A DNA stretch of 64,000 nucleotides from Nonomuraea indica (GTDB taxonomy: Bacteria; Actinomycetota; Actinomycetes; Streptosporangiales; Streptosporangiaceae), in contig NZ_KZ559466.1 in assembly GCF_002850745.1 (NCBI RefSeq), positions 341,185-405,184 on the forward strand, read 5' to 3'. Positions 37,181 to 45,301 of this stretch are shown here, one piece after another (position 1 is the stretch's first letter; every line of letters starts with the position of its first letter). A program made the translations under genes and the position numbers. The notes under the pieces are model-generated. The model saw only the letters and a program-made list of their open reading frames with translations. It was not told where the DNA came from and ran no database searches.

Positions 37181-37234
37181 AGGCCGAGGCCGAGGCCGAG
37201 GGCGAGGGCGAGGGTGAGGGCGAGGGCGAGGCCG
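37181..37234. repeat. Hexanucleotide repeat AGG(C/G)CG x9
   Basis: Nine consecutive 6-base units, AGGCCG then AGGGCG types with one AGGGTG, in the gap after the MauE-like gene. On the minus strand it would encode alternating Ala-Leu/Gly-Leu, which creates an artificial membrane-like stretch in a short open frame. Confidence 0.9.
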
Positions 37235-37290
37235 CGCAGAGGGTGAGTCGGCAGCGCGCCGGGCACGACGGCGGCGCTCGGGCAGGACGT

Positions 37291-37809
37291 TCAGGAGGGC
37301 CTCGCGAAGAGATCGACGAGGTCGTCGTAGGAGGCGATCAGAAGGGCCCCGACCAGCGCCGCGCCGGCCGCCACGACCGTGCCGCCGACCGTGCCGCCGG
37401 TCGTGCCCTCGCCGGCCTGCAGCAGCAGGGCCGTCACCGCGGCGAGGCAGAGCAGCCCGTTGCGCACCAGGTGGCGGGCGCCGAGCGGGGTGGCGGACAC
37501 GCCGAAGCAGCGACAGGGAGCCCTGCGTCCCCGGGTCAGCGCCACGGCGATCGCCACGGTGAACGCCACCAGCAGCGCGAGGGCGACCCCGAGGCCGTAC
37601 GGTGTGGTGGCCGGCACGGCGACGAGGACCGGCACGAGCACCTCCAGGGCGACCACCGTGGCCGCCAGCGGGCGGACGAGGGCATGGCGCACCGGGACGA
37701 GGTCGGGCAGCGAGCGGGCGAAACCGCCGAAGTCCCGCAGCTTCGACACCGTCGTGAAGGCGAAGACCAGGCCGACCAGGCAGGCGCAGCCGATCCGCAC
37801 GTACTCCAT
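37291..37809 (-). CDS. MauE/DoxX-like membrane protein
   Basis: 172 residues, four to five membrane segments (about 5-20, 47-70, 73-93, 116-131, 137-160). The APCRCFG motif between helices three and four and the VFAFTTVSKLRDFGGFARSLPDL N-terminal part are those of MauE, a protein needed for methylamine dehydrogenase disulfide formation and here probably a quinone- or thiol-linked redox membrane protein. The ATG has GGGGAGGAG upstream. No methylamine dehydrogenase genes are present, as is usual for actinobacterial members. Confidence 0.85.
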   Translation of the reverse strand: MEYVRIGCACLVGLVFAFTTVSKLRDFGGFARSLPDLVPVRHALVRPLAATVVALEVLVPVLVAVPATTPYGLGVALALLVAFTVAIAVALTRGRRAPCRCFGVSATPLGARHLVRNGLLCLAAVTALLLQAGEGTTGGTVGGTVVAAGAALVGALLIASYDDLVDLFARPS

Positions 37810-38123
37810 CCGCGCTCCTCCCCGCTGGGCGGCCGCCGCCCGCGTGACGCTGTCGCAGGCGTGTCCGCAGGCGATCGACGAGACCGATCATGGCCCCCCC
37901 TCCGGCCTCTCGGCCGGATTGAGGGCGATCACGATGATCCGGCCCGCCGAATTACGGCGCAACGGTCAAACCAGAATCCGCGCACCTGTGGCGATCAGCC
38001 CTGGTGCCCCCCTTTTCGGACAGGGCCTATTACGGGCAGCAAAGATCCGCAAGAGAGCGCCGGGCCGGGGGCCGGTCGTAGCGCGTTCCACGGCCGCCGG
38101 TGGAGCGGCCTGTGCTCAGCAGG
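37810..38123. other. Intergenic region upstream of the MauE-like gene
   Basis: 314 bases between the rpe end and the MauE-like start. It includes a lower-G+C stretch at 37935-38050 (TTACGGCGCAACGGTCAAACC, TATTACGGGCAGC) that may hold a minus-strand promoter. No gene, terminator or convincing -35/-10 pair was found. Confidence 0.45.
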
Positions 38124-38786
38124 TCAGCCGGCCGCCGCGGCGGCCTGGGCACGCAGGGCGTCCACGGCGGCGGCGGGGTCGTCGGCGCCGTAGACGGCGC
38201 TGCCCGCCACGAACACGTCGGCCCCCGCCTCGGCACAGCGCTCGATGGTGGTGGTGTCGACGCCGCCGTCCACCTGGATCCAGACCTGGCCGCCGTGCCG
38301 CCCCACGAGCGAGCGGGCGGTGCGGATCTTGGGCAGCACCATGTCGAGGAACTTCTGGCCGCCGAACCCCGGCTCGACCGTCATCAGCAGCAGCATGTCG
38401 ACCTCGCCGAGCAGCCCCTCGTACGGCTCGACCGCCGTGCCGGGGTTGAGCGCGAGCGCGGCGCGGGCGCCGAGGGAACGGATCTGGCGCAGCGTGCGCA
38501 CCGGCGCCCGAGTCGCCTCGGCGTGGATGGTGACGCTGCCCGCGCCCGCCTCGGCGTACGCGGGCGCCCAGCGGTCGGGGTCGGCGATCATGAGGTGGCA
38601 GTCGAGCGGCAGCGACGTGGCCTTGCGCAGGGACTCCACCACGGGCAGGCCGAGCGTGAGGTTGGGCACGAAGTGGTAGTCCATCACGTCGACGTGCAGC
38701 CAGTCGGCGTTGTGCACCGCGGCGGCCTCGTCGGCGAGGCGGGCGAAGTCGGCGGCGAGGATGCTGGGCGAGATCTGTACGGCCAT
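38124..38786 (-). CDS. rpe: Ribulose-phosphate 3-epimerase
   Basis: 220-residue TIM barrel interconverting ribulose 5-phosphate and xylulose 5-phosphate. [25 protein letters not shown] (catalytic Asp and metal His), [22 protein letters not shown] and [11 protein letters not shown] (second Asp) are all present. The ATG start is at 38784-38786. It follows rsmB by about 150 bases on the same strand, a common actinobacterial order (fmt-rsmB-rpe-rib). Confidence 0.97.
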   Translation of the reverse strand: MAVQISPSILAADFARLADEAAAVHNADWLHVDVMDYHFVPNLTLGLPVVESLRKATSLPLDCHLMIADPDRWAPAYAEAGAGSVTIHAEATRAPVRTLRQIRSLGARAALALNPGTAVEPYEGLLGEVDMLLLMTVEPGFGGQKFLDMVLPKIRTARSLVGRHGGQVWIQVDGGVDTTTIERCAEAGADVFVAGSAVYGADDPAAAVDALRAQAAAAAG

Positions 38787-38934
38787 GATGAGGCGAGTCT
38801 AGTCAGCCCGCCGCACCCCACGCGGCCCCCGGCCCCCGCCCGGCCCCCAGACGCGCCGGACCCCCCGCCGGACCCACCGGACCCCGCACGACGGCCGGCC
38901 CGCCGGGTCGGCCGCCGCGGACCGGCTCCCCGTC

Positions 38935-40389
38935 CTAGGCGCGCCTGCGCAGCAGGGCCAGGAACATCGCGTCGGTGCCGTGACGGTGCGGCCAGAACTG
39001 CGCGTACGGGCCGTCGCCCAGCCCGTCGACCCCCGGCAGGTAGCGGCGGGCGTCGAGCTGCTCCACGTCGCCCCTCCCGGCCGTCACGTCGCCCACCACG
39101 ACCCTGGTCTCGGCCAGGTGCGGGGAGCAGGTGACGTACGCGACGACGCCGCCCGGCCGTACGGCGTCCAGGGCCGCGCCGAGCAGGCGGCGCTGCAGGC
39201 GGCCCAGCTCGGCGATGCCGCCCGGGTCGCGCCGCCAGCGCGCCTCGGGGCGGCGGCGCAACGCGCCGAGGCCGGTGCAGGGCGCGTCGAGCATGACCCG
39301 GTCGAACGTGCCCGGCCGCCACACGGGCTCCGTGCCGTCGGCGGTGATCACGGCGGCGTCCGTCGTGGTCTGCCGGACCAGCCGGGCCCGGTGGTGCTGC
39401 ACGTCGGCCGCCACCAGCCGGGCCCCGCCCCGGTACGGCTCCGGCCCCCCGGCGCCGGAGCCGGCGAAGGGCGGGGAGGCGAGGTCGCCGTGCACGGCGA
39501 TGGCGTCGAGCAGGCCCGCCTTGCCGCCAGGACCGGCGCACATGTCGAGCCACAGCTCGTCGCGGCCGTCGAGCGGCACGCGGGTCAGGGCGAGCGCCAC
39601 CAGCTGGCTGGCCTCGTCCTGGACGGCCGCGCGGGTCTCGGCGACCGCGGGGATGCGCCCGGGGTCGCCCTCCGTCAGGTAGGCGGCGTACGGGGAGTAC
39701 CGGCCCGGCTCGGCGCCGGCGTCGGCCAGCTCCGCCGTCGTGGCGCGGCCCGGGCGGGCCACCAGCGTGACGAGCGGGCGTTCGTTGTCGGCGGCGAGCA
39801 GCTCGGCGGTCTCCTCCATGCCGCCGCCGAGGGCGTCGCGGAAGGCGCTGACGATCCAGCGGGGATGGCTGTGGGCGATCGCGAGGTGGCCCGACGGGTC
39901 GTCGGCGGGGTCGGGGGCCACGATGGGGATCCACTCGTCGAGCGTCCTGGAGGCGATCTTGCGCAGGACCGCGTTGACGAACTTGGCGGCGCCCGCGCCG
40001 ATCCGCAGGCGGACGAGGTCGACGGTGGTGCCGACGGCGGCGTGCGGCGGGACGCGCATCCGGAGCAGCTGGTGGGCGCCCAGCCGCAGGGCGTCGTGCA
40101 CGTCGGGGTCGGGGCGGCGGTCGCTGCACAGGTCGATGACGGCGTCGTAGGTGCCGAGCCCGCGCAGGGTGCCGTAGGCCAGCTCGGTGGCCAGCGCGGC
40201 GTCGCGTCCCTTCAGGCCGCGTTCGCGCAGCAGGCGGGGCGCGAGCAGGTTGGCGTACGCGTCACGCTCGTCGACGGCCCGCATGATGTCGAAGGCGGCG
40301 TTGCGTGCCTGGTCGCGTGCCGGCCTGCGGGGCCTGCCCGGCTGCCCGCCGCCGCGGCCCGCGGGCCCACGGCCTCCCCGTGTCTTCAT
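38935..40389 (-). CDS. rsmB: 16S rRNA (cytosine(967)-C(5))-methyltransferase RsmB
   Basis: 484 residues. A basic Gly/Arg-rich N-terminus (1-28), a NusB-like RNA-binding domain (about 29-170), then a Rossmann methyltransferase with CAGPGGKAGLLDAIA, LDAPCTGLGALRRRPEARWRR and YVTCSPHLAETR, whose Cys is the catalytic nucleophile. The linker GDLASPPFAGSGAGGPEPYRG is slightly longer than usual. It follows fmt on the same strand after a 352-base repeat-rich gap. Confidence 0.95.
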   Translation of the reverse strand: MKTRGGRGPAGRGGGQPGRPRRPARDQARNAAFDIMRAVDERDAYANLLAPRLLRERGLKGRDAALATELAYGTLRGLGTYDAVIDLCSDRRPDPDVHDALRLGAHQLLRMRVPPHAAVGTTVDLVRLRIGAGAAKFVNAVLRKIASRTLDEWIPIVAPDPADDPSGHLAIAHSHPRWIVSAFRDALGGGMEETAELLAADNERPLVTLVARPGRATTAELADAGAEPGRYSPYAAYLTEGDPGRIPAVAETRAAVQDEASQLVALALTRVPLDGRDELWLDMCAGPGGKAGLLDAIAVHGDLASPPFAGSGAGGPEPYRGGARLVAADVQHHRARLVRQTTTDAAVITADGTEPVWRPGTFDRVMLDAPCTGLGALRRRPEARWRRDPGGIAELGRLQRRLLGAALDAVRPGGVVAYVTCSPHLAETRVVVGDVTAGRGDVEQLDARRYLPGVDGLGDGPYAQFWPHRHGTDAMFLALLRRRA

Positions 40390-40741
40390 GGTCTCCGGCT
40401 CTCGCTCGTGTCTGTCCCGTCGGCGCCGCCCCGTTCGGGGCCGCGCTCGTCTGTCCCGGCCGTACGGGGACAGGCCGTCCCCTCCCCGCCACCGGCGCGA
40501 ACCATGCCCGGCCCGGCAGCCCGGCCCCTGACCCCGCCGCGCCCGTCCACGCCGCTCCGGACCTCACCGTGCCCGGCCACCCCGCTCCGGACCCGGCCGC
40601 GCCCGGCCACCCCGTTCCGGACCTCACCGTGCCCGGCCACCCCGCCGCGCCCCGCCATCCCGTTCGGCTGCCGTGCCGGCGGTGGGGCGAAGGTGCGGGG
40701 CCGGGTGGGTCGCGCGGAGCGTGCGCGCCGGCCCGGGGCGG
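40390..40741. other. Repeat-rich gap between rsmB and fmt
   Basis: All frames are formally open for long distances, but none begins with a plausible ribosome site or shows a domain. The central 120 bases are a four-unit 30-bp tandem repeat. Base composition on the plus strand is strongly C-biased. Confidence 0.55.
40531..40650. repeat. 30-bp tandem repeat, four units
   Basis: Units begin at 40531, 40561, 40591 and 40621; the core is GTGCCCGGCCACCCCG with a TCCGG join. Units two and four match closely and units one and three form the other type, so the array alternates. Confidence 0.9.
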
Positions 40742-41671
40742 TCACTCGAACCGGTCGTCGCCGCCGACCCGCGCGCCGCGGGCCCAGGCGCCGGCCGTCA
40801 TCAGCCGCTTGCCCTGCGGCTGGACCTCGCCCAGCTCGACCGGGTGGGTGGCCGTGCCGACCAGGACGGTGTCCTTGCCGGCGTCGATCGCTCCGGGCGG
40901 GAGCGGTCCGGCGGACGGCGCCAGGCGGACGGGGCCAAGCTTGACCCGCTGCCCGCGGAAGGTGCTCCACGCACCGGGGCCGGGGGTGCAGGCGCGCACG
41001 AGCCGGTCGACGCGCATGGCGGGCGCCGTCCAGTCGACCTGCGCGTCGGCCACGTTGATCTTGGGGGCGACGCTGATCCCGTCGCGGGGCTGCGGGCGGG
41101 CCTCCAGGGTGCCGTCCTCGACGCCGTCGAGGGTGGCGGCCAGCAGCTCGGCGCCGGAGACGGCGAGCCGGTCGAGCAGGGCGCCGCTGGTGTCGTCGGG
41201 CCGGATCGGCTCGGGCACCCCGCCGTAGACGGGCCCGGCGTCGAGCTCCTTGACGATCTGGAACGTCGAGGCGCCGGTGATCTCGTCGCCGTGCAGGATC
41301 GCGTGCTGGACCGGGGCGGCGCCGCGCCAGGCGGGCAGGATCGAGAAGTGCAGGTTGATCCAGCCGAGGCGCGGCACGTCGAGCGTGGCCTGAGGCAGCA
41401 GCGCTCCGTAGGCGACCACGGGGCAGCAGTCGGGCTTCAGCTCCGCCAGCCGGTCGAGGAAGTCGGGAGCGCCGGCCTTCTCCGGGCGCAGCACCTCGAT
41501 CCCCGCCTCCTCGGCCAGCTCGGCCACCGGCGAGGGGTGGACCCTGCGGCCGCGACCGGACTGGGCGTCAGGCCGGGTGACGACCGCGACGACCTCGTGC
41601 CGGGGGGAGTCGATCAGGGTGCGCAGGGACGGCAGCGCCGTCTCCGGTGTGCCCGCGAAGACCAGGCGCAT
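40742..41671 (-). CDS. fmt: Methionyl-tRNA formyltransferase
   Basis: 309 residues. Formylates initiator Met-tRNA with 10-formyltetrahydrofolate. [16 protein letters not shown] at the start and the folate and active site [21 protein letters not shown] at 105-125 (N106, H108) are intact; the C-terminal OB-fold domain follows. The ATG at 41669-41671 is preferred to the longer frame (41740), which lacks similarity. It begins two bases after the def stop. Confidence 0.97.
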   Translation of the reverse strand: MRLVFAGTPETALPSLRTLIDSPRHEVVAVVTRPDAQSGRGRRVHPSPVAELAEEAGIEVLRPEKAGAPDFLDRLAELKPDCCPVVAYGALLPQATLDVPRLGWINLHFSILPAWRGAAPVQHAILHGDEITGASTFQIVKELDAGPVYGGVPEPIRPDDTSGALLDRLAVSGAELLAATLDGVEDGTLEARPQPRDGISVAPKINVADAQVDWTAPAMRVDRLVRACTPGPGAWSTFRGQRVKLGPVRLAPSAGPLPPGAIDAGKDTVLVGTATHPVELGEVQPQGKRLMTAGAWARGARVGGDDRFE

Positions 41672-41673
41672 CG

Positions 41674-42222
41674 TCACAGCGCCTTTCCGCCGGTGGCGTG
41701 CGGCGAGAACCTGATCGTGGGGGCCGACAGGCCGCTCCACTCGGCCTCGCGGATCGCCTTCATGGCGAGCTTGCGCTGCTTGGGGTCCATCCGGTCGATG
41801 AACAGGATGCCGTCGAGGTGGTCGGTCTCGTGCTGGAAGCAGCGGGCCATGAGGTCGGTGCCCTCCAGCACGACGGGCTCGCCGTGCATGGTGAAGCCCT
41901 TGGCGACGGCCCGGACGGCCCGCGGCGTCGGGAACGACAGCCCGGGGAAGGACAGGCAGCCCTCCTCGCCCTCCTCGTCCATCTCGGCGGACAGGTCGAG
42001 GTCGGGGTTGATCAGGTGGCCGAGCTGGTCGTCCACGTAGTAGGTGAACACCCGCAGCCCGACGCCGATCTGCGGAGCCGCCAGGCCTGCGCCCGGCGCG
42101 TCCATCATGGTGTCGGTGAGGTCTTTGACCAGCTTGCGGAGCTCCTTGTCGAAGTCGACCACCGGCGCGGCCGGGGTGGTCAGCACCGGGTCTCCGAACA
42201 GCCGGATCGACTGGATCGCCAA
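41674..42222 (-). CDS. def: Peptide deformylase
   Basis: 182 residues. Removes N-formyl groups from nascent proteins. All three motifs are present: GAGLAAPQ (44-51), EGCLS (metal ligand C89) and QHETDHLDG (H131, H135 and E132). The C-terminal extension after about residue 165 is common in actinobacterial enzymes. The start is TTG at 42220-42222 with GGAG seven bases upstream. Confidence 0.97.
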   Translation of the reverse strand: MAIQSIRLFGDPVLTTPAAPVVDFDKELRKLVKDLTDTMMDAPGAGLAAPQIGVGLRVFTYYVDDQLGHLINPDLDLSAEMDEEGEEGCLSFPGLSFPTPRAVRAVAKGFTMHGEPVVLEGTDLMARCFQHETDHLDGILFIDRMDPKQRKLAMKAIREAEWSGLSAPTIRFSPHATGGKAL

Positions 42223-42248
42223 AGGGTCACTCCGTTTCGTCGGTGAGG

Positions 42249-43583
42249 TCAGCCCAGTTTAGTGTGCGCCAGGGAGCGCGCCTTCATCGCGGCTTTGCGG
42301 GCTGCCTTGACGACGGCCGGGTCGTCGTGGGCAGTGGCGAGCATGTCGAGGACGGCGATCGTGTCGGGGTGGTCGACGGCCGGCATCTCGTCGATGAGCC
42401 GGACCAGGTCCTCGCCGGGCTCGGGGGTGTCGAGCCGGCCGGCCGCCTGGCCCGACAGGTGCATCAGGGCGGCGAGCGAGTCGACGGCGAGCCAGGTGTG
42501 GTCCTCGCCGCTGAGCGGCGGTGCGTCGAGGTCGCGGATGTGCAGCCAGGACGCGGCGTAGCGGCGGGTCAGCGGCAGGTCGAGCGCCTCGCGCAGGGGC
42601 GCCTCGGCCTCGGGGCCGAGCTCCTCCAGGATGGCGCCGACCGCGCCGCGCTGGCCGGCGGTGCCGTCGGCGGCGATGCGCACGAGCTCGCGGGCGGCCT
42701 GCTCGGGCGGGCGGCGTTCGAGCCAGCCCGCGACGGCGCTCTGGCTCGCCGCGCCCTTCACCAGGGCCTCGACCAGGTCGGCGGCCGACAGGTCGGCGAA
42801 GACCTCGACCTCGGCGGTGGTGGGCGCGTCGTGGCCCTCACGCAGCAGGTCGCGGCGGATGGCCCACACACCGAGCGGGGTGAGCGCGGTGCGGCCGGAG
42901 CCGGTCTGCTCGACGAGCCCGCAGTAGCCGAGCAGCGACAGCGCCTCCAGCAGCTCGGCGGGCAGCGAGGCGGCCAGGCGGCGCATCGGGACGGCGCCGG
43001 GCTCGCAGGCGACCTCGTGGGACTGCAGGATGCCGCGCGCGAGGTTGGCGACGGCGACGCCCGAGCGCACGGAGTAGATGGTGGCGAGCATCTCGGCGAG
43101 GTGCTCGTCCACCACGGCGGAGCCGGTCAGCCCCTCGTCGGCCCGGTCGAGCACGTCCATGACGACGCCGTCCCAGAACTCCAGCGTGGCCTCGACCGTG
43201 AGCCGCAGCGACAGCGGGCCGCGCGACGCCTGGCCGCGCATGATGCGCAGCAGGCCGGTGTTGACGGCCACGATCCACACCAGGCGCAGCCGCGCGGGGT
43301 CGATGCCGAGCTCGGCCGCGGCCGCGGCCGCGTCGGCGTCGGCGAGCAGCCCGTCGGGCGTCACGGCGCGGCTGCCGGTCCACCCGGTCAGCCGGATGGC
43401 GTCGGCCACCAGCGGAACGGTGGGGACCTGGGCGGCCAGCTCGGCGTCCGGCGCGAGCTGGACCGGCGGGAACGTCAGCGCCTCGTGGTCGGCGCGCGTC
43501 TCCTGCGGTGGCCGCGGGGGCAGCGCTGCCTGCTCATCGATCAGCTTGCGCAGCTCGGCGAGGTCGAAGACGTTGTTGGCCAC
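42249..43583 (-). CDS. Hypothetical protein with winged-helix-like middle and basic tail (paralogue 1)
   Basis: 444 residues, function not recognised. Helical throughout. The middle contains LLEALSLLGYCGLVEQTGSGRTALTPLGVWAIRRDLL (about 215-251), which looks like a winged-helix or wHTH unit, followed by helical repeat-like segments (AVAGWLERRPPEQAARELVRIAADG; AEAPLREALDLPLTRRYAASWL). The end HPDTIAVLDMLATAHDDPAVVKAARKAAMKARSLAHTKLG is rich in Lys and Arg. The neighbour at 43726-45252 is a paralogue with the same layout. It starts with GTG at 43581-43583. Confidence 0.75.
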   Translation of the reverse strand: MANNVFDLAELRKLIDEQAALPPRPPQETRADHEALTFPPVQLAPDAELAAQVPTVPLVADAIRLTGWTGSRAVTPDGLLADADAAAAAAELGIDPARLRLVWIVAVNTGLLRIMRGQASRGPLSLRLTVEATLEFWDGVVMDVLDRADEGLTGSAVVDEHLAEMLATIYSVRSGVAVANLARGILQSHEVACEPGAVPMRRLAASLPAELLEALSLLGYCGLVEQTGSGRTALTPLGVWAIRRDLLREGHDAPTTAEVEVFADLSAADLVEALVKGAASQSAVAGWLERRPPEQAARELVRIAADGTAGQRGAVGAILEELGPEAEAPLREALDLPLTRRYAASWLHIRDLDAPPLSGEDHTWLAVDSLAALMHLSGQAAGRLDTPEPGEDLVRLIDEMPAVDHPDTIAVLDMLATAHDDPAVVKAARKAAMKARSLAHTKLG

Positions 43584-43725
43584 CCAGGAAACTTACTGCA
43601 CACCGGTCACAGGGACGTACTCATCCGGTGTTGCCGCCCTCTGAAGGGATCGGCTTCTCGCCGGGCGGTGCGGTCGTCCGCCGTACCACTGCCTGGCCGG
43701 GAGGCGCGCGCAGGCGACGGCCCCG

Positions 43726-45252
43726 TCAGGAGGACCTGATGGCTCGGGAGCGGGCTTTGAAGGCGGCCTTGCGCGCGGCCTTGGCGAGGGTGCCGTCGGC
43801 GAGGGAGCGGCCGAGCAGTTCGAGCACCTCCACCACGTCGGGGTGATCGACCTGCCACATCTCCTCGATGAGGTGGGCGGGCGGTCCGGAGGCCTCCATG
43901 TTCTCCGAGAAGACGTCGGGGTCCTCCTCGGCGGCGGGCAGGGCGAGCGCCAGCATGTCGACGCTCACCCAGAGCAGCTCCTCCTGGGTGAGCGACGGAG
44001 CCGGCAGCCCGCGGGCGGCCAGCCAGTGGATGGCGTGCGGGCGCAGCTCGGGGTCGTCGAGGCCGGCGCGCACCGCGGGCTCGGCTTCGGCGCCCAGCCG
44101 GTCGACGATGGTGACGGCGATGCCGCGGGCCACGGCGGGCACGCCCGAGGCGGCGCCGAGCAGCTCGGCGGCGGCCTCCGCCGCCGTGCGGCGGCCGAGC
44201 CAGCGGGTGATGTCGTCCTCGGCCAGCTCGCTCGGCACGCCGTCGAGCAGCCCCCCGATGAGGCCGGTGGCGTCGGCCTCGGCCAGGTCGGGGGCCTGCG
44301 GGGCGTCGAGGCCGAGCGTGAGGTAGTGCTCGCGCAGCGCCCAGACGGCGAGCGGGGTGAGCCCGGCGTCGTCGCCGCTCACCTCGACCAGGCCGCACCA
44401 GGCGAGCCGGTCGAGGGCGGCGGCGACGTCGGGCTCGGAGTCGTCGGCGGCATCCTCCAGGTACTCGCCGATCACGGCGACGGGCACGCGGGTGCGGACC
44501 CGGTACAGCATGTCGAGCAGGTCGTACAGCGCGTGGTCGGCCTCGGCGCTGCCGGTGACGGCGCCGCCGGTGTCGTGCTCGACGAGGTGGGCCACGATCC
44601 GGGCCCACTGCCCGAGCGGCTCCCCACGCGGCTCCGCGTCGAGGAGCGGGCGCAGGCCGGCGACCGGCTCGGCGTGCGGGCCTGGACCGTGCAGCTCGGC
44701 CCAGAGCGGGACGTCCGCGAGGCCGGCCAGCAGCGCGTCGGGCGAGGCGATCCGTACGGCGGGCAGCGGCGAGCAGCCGGGGCAGTCGCACGGCGCCTCG
44801 CCCAGGTCAGGCACCTCGCCGGACGGGATCGCGACCGACTGCTCCAGCGACTCGGGCCCGATCGAGCTGAACAGGCTCTTGGCCATGCCGAAGTTGGCCT
44901 CGTCGGCCAGCGCCTCGGGCAGCCGCGGCTCGATGCCGGCGATCCGCTCGCGCATGGCGGCCGCGGTGATGCCGGGGACCTGGCGGGTGTCCTCCAGGTA
45001 GTCGACCAGCGTGCGGGCGGCGGCCACCGTCTGCGGCGCGCTCTCGGGTGGGGCGATGACCTTGCGGGGATAGATGGACAGCAGCAGCTCGTCGAAGGTC
45101 TCGGGAGCGAAGTCGCCCGGCTCGTCGACGTTCAGGTAGTCGCTGGCGTAGTCGCAGAGCAGTCGTACCTCGTCCGCGTCCACCTCGACGCCCCGCGCCC
45201 GGCCCCAGGCGCGCAGGGAGTCGATGGCCTGGTTCACCCATTCGATCGACAC
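43726..45252 (-). CDS. Hypothetical protein with winged-helix-like middle and basic tail (paralogue 2)
   Basis: 508 residues, function not recognised. Unlike paralogue 1 it begins with a helical domain (EWVNQAIDSLRAWGRARGVEVDADEVRLLCDYASDYLNVDEPGDF) and has a Cys cluster CDCPGC at about 159-164 that could bind a metal. The winged-helix-like part is ALDRLAWCGLVEVSGDDAGLTPLAVWALREHYL, and the C-terminus, HPDVVEVLELLGRSLADGTLAKAARKAAFKARSRA, closely parallels paralogue 1. The start is GTG at 45250-45252. It lies between priA and paralogue 1 on the same strand, 142 bases apart from the latter. Confidence 0.78.
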   Translation of the reverse strand: MSIEWVNQAIDSLRAWGRARGVEVDADEVRLLCDYASDYLNVDEPGDFAPETFDELLLSIYPRKVIAPPESAPQTVAAARTLVDYLEDTRQVPGITAAAMRERIAGIEPRLPEALADEANFGMAKSLFSSIGPESLEQSVAIPSGEVPDLGEAPCDCPGCSPLPAVRIASPDALLAGLADVPLWAELHGPGPHAEPVAGLRPLLDAEPRGEPLGQWARIVAHLVEHDTGGAVTGSAEADHALYDLLDMLYRVRTRVPVAVIGEYLEDAADDSEPDVAAALDRLAWCGLVEVSGDDAGLTPLAVWALREHYLTLGLDAPQAPDLAEADATGLIGGLLDGVPSELAEDDITRWLGRRTAAEAAAELLGAASGVPAVARGIAVTIVDRLGAEAEPAVRAGLDDPELRPHAIHWLAARGLPAPSLTQEELLWVSVDMLALALPAAEEDPDVFSENMEASGPPAHLIEEMWQVDHPDVVEVLELLGRSLADGTLAKAARKAAFKARSRAIRSS

Positions 45253-45301
45253 AGGGGCACGCTAACGGCTGACTTACAGATGAGCGAATCGGGGATCCCC
45301 G

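Noticed and set aside
37048..37266. Minus-strand 72-codon frame with a membrane-like Ala/Leu/Gly stretch after the MauE-like gene
   Set aside because: The hydrophobic stretch is created by the hexanucleotide repeat, the frame is merely the MauE frame continued after its stop, and there is no convincing ribosome site.
40386..40970. Minus-strand 194-codon frame with decapeptide repeats between rsmB and fmt
   Set aside because: All frames of this 30-bp repeat are open; the frame overlaps the 3' part of fmt and has no ribosome site.
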